Part shown: in pieces, positions 6,037-6,380 of the stretch
Position numbering within the stretch: the stretch's first letter is position 1
Layout: every line of letters begins with the position of its first letter
NCBI GenBank assembly: GCA_947302895.1
Contig: CAMYWU010000092.1
Span: 1-6,380 of the forward strand
Length of the DNA stretch: 6,380 nt
Source of the DNA: an uncultured Clostridia bacterium
GTDB taxonomy: Bacteria > Bacillota > Clostridia > Oscillospirales > Acutalibacteraceae
Reading direction: 5' to 3'
Notes under the pieces: generated by a model
The model's input: the letters and a program-made list of their open reading frames with translations, nothing else
Database searches by the model: none
Told to the model about the DNA's origin: nothing
Program-made: the position numbers and the translations under genes

Positions 6037-6064
6037 CGTTTTGGATTCATTAGCGCGTGCCTAA
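6037..6064 (-). repeat. Right terminal inverted repeat
   Basis: Starts CGTTTTGGATTCATT and is the reverse complement of 5787-5814 with a single mismatch at 6052. Confidence 0.92.
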
Positions 6065-6080
6065 ATCTCTTAACGAAAGC

Positions 6081-6109
6081 ATTATATCAAAGGAGTTTTA
6101 AAAATGCAA
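6081..6109 (-). promoter_or_regulatory. Probable rpmE promoter (extended -10)
   Basis: On the minus strand TTGCAT (6109-6104) and a perfect TATAAT (6086-6081) are separated by 17 bases, with TG one base upstream of the -10 (extended -10). Transcription would start near 6074, outside the right terminal repeat, and run through the whole fold-back element before reaching rpmE. The only gene downstream in this orientation is rpmE. Confidence 0.65.
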
Positions 6110-6117
6110 GCATTTTT
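6100..6117 (-). terminator. Weak possible terminator after addA
   Basis: AAAAATGC and GCATTTTT form a mostly A-T stem with a two-base tip, followed by T-rich sequence on the minus strand, 17 bases past the addA stop. It overlaps the -35 hexamer of the rpmE promoter. The stem is weak, so addA transcripts may continue into rpmE. Confidence 0.3.
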
Positions 6118-6133
6118 TTAAATTAATTTATTA

Positions 6134-6380
6134 TTATCGGTAAATACAGGGTTTATCAAGGCAGAATGAATAGAGCATCGCCTCTTTAACAGGCTTTTCA
6201 AGAGTTTTTGAAACTGCATTTTTATAAAAGCCAATCTGATTCTTGTATAAATCAAGAAGCTCCTCTTCGCTGCTTACGTAATCGGTTTTATAATCAACCA
6301 AAACAAGCTCGCCGTTTTCTTCAAAAACGCAGTCCGCAATACCCTGTACAAGTATTTCATCCTCGAAATCTGTTCTTTCG
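6134..6380 (-). CDS. addA: ATP-dependent helicase/nuclease subunit A, C-terminal end (partial)
   Basis: Only the last 81 codons are present; the gene continues beyond the right edge of the window. AddA is the helicase-nuclease subunit of the AddAB complex, which resects double-strand breaks for RecA-dependent repair in Firmicutes. The visible part is the end of the PD-(D/E)xK nuclease domain: VQGIADCVFEENGELVLVDYKTDYV carries the catalytic D of the IAD segment and the D-Y-K pair, followed by the helix with N-Q-I-G-F-Y that corresponds to the family's QxxxY motif. The frame closes with three stop codons in a row (TAATAATAA, from 6136 down to 6128). The upstream partner addB would be expected further along the minus strand, outside the window. 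AddA is preferred over RecB or other RexA-like proteins on the VLVDYKTD block, with moderate-to-high certainty. Confidence 0.85.
   Translation of the reverse strand, partial: ERTDFEDEILVQGIADCVFEENGELVLVDYKTDYVSSEEELLDLYKNQIGFYKNAVSKTLEKPVKEAMLYSFCLDKPCIYR

Larger units (their letters stand above)
5787..6064. mobile_element. MITE-like fold-back element, 278 bp, between the rpmE promoter and RBS
   Basis: Gene-free segment bounded by 28-bp terminal inverted repeats with one mismatch (C5799 opposite A6052). TA dinucleotides stand at 5788-5789 and 6062-6063, just outside the GGCACGCG-type tips, as expected for a TA-targeting (IS630/Tc1-mariner-like) non-autonomous element; because TA is palindromic, they also count as part of the repeat. 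No coding frame of note lies inside. The interior folds into two more hairpins (5815-5920 and 5930-6036) that leave no unpaired bases against the terminal stem, so the whole segment can form a three-way junction. Excision with one TA leaves a normal short rpmE leader. A structured noncoding RNA or long leader element of rpmE is the alternative reading. I do not recognise it as a named family. Confidence 0.7.

Noticed and set aside
5787..6064. CRISPR array, tRNA, or known riboswitch in the gene-free segment.
   Set aside because: There are no regularly spaced direct repeats, no cloverleaf with acceptor and T-arm sequence, and no riboswitch consensus that I recognise; the dominant structure is inverted repeats.
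6089..6121. Plus-strand minigene: AAAGGAG, eight bases, then ATG CAA GCA TTT TTT TAA (five codons).
   Set aside because: The RBS-like run and ATG look good, but the frame is five codons, no plus-strand promoter is visible, and the same bases are explained by the minus-strand rpmE promoter and the A/T-rich hairpin after addA.

Overview
The window looks like chromosome from a low-GC Gram-positive anaerobe, probably a member of the Clostridia (Oscillospirales/Lachnospirales type). The reasons are AT-rich intergenic DNA, strong GGAGG-type Shine-Dalgarno sites, a TTG start, AddA-type recombination, a zinc-ribbon L31, and a lipoprotein family common in gut Firmicutes. This placement is inference; no marker gene settles it.

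Layout. On the minus strand at the left end is a dGTPase-like HD-domain phosphohydrolase (17-1018). Divergent from it is a membrane-anchored calcineurin-like metallophosphoesterase (1134-1973), closed by a strong terminator (1986-2019). A tightly overlapping three-gene plus-strand operon follows: a VTC/polyphosphate-polymerase-domain protein (2096-2806), a DUF4956 multi-pass membrane protein (2799-3488) and a DUF4353-type beta-solenoid lipoprotein (3478-4857). It ends in a hairpin at 4860-4883 that can also serve the convergent gene. On the minus strand are a YigZ/IMPACT-family protein (4882-5502), ribosomal protein L31 (rpmE, 5568-5771, with its own terminator) and, running off the right edge, the C-terminal nuclease end of AddA (6134-6380).

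The most unusual stretch is the gene-free DNA between rpmE and addA. Positions 5787-6064 form a fold-back element. It has 28-bp terminal inverted repeats (27/28 matching) flanked by TA dinucleotides. Its interior resolves into two further long hairpins with no unpaired bases where either abuts the terminal stem, giving a clean three-way junction. The element sits between a good minus-strand promoter (6081-6109) and the rpmE ribosome-binding site. Removing it with one TA copy leaves an ordinary short rpmE leader. It is best read as a MITE-like insertion that may carry, or act as, a structured RNA.

How the genes work together. dgt (nucleotide pool), addA (double-strand break repair), rpmE and the YigZ-family gene are separate housekeeping genes. 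The VTC-DUF4956-lipoprotein trio looks like one functional unit: a cytosolic tunnel-fold enzyme, a membrane partner and a surface-exposed repeat protein, translationally coupled through 8-bp and 11-bp overlaps. Its biological role is not established from sequence.
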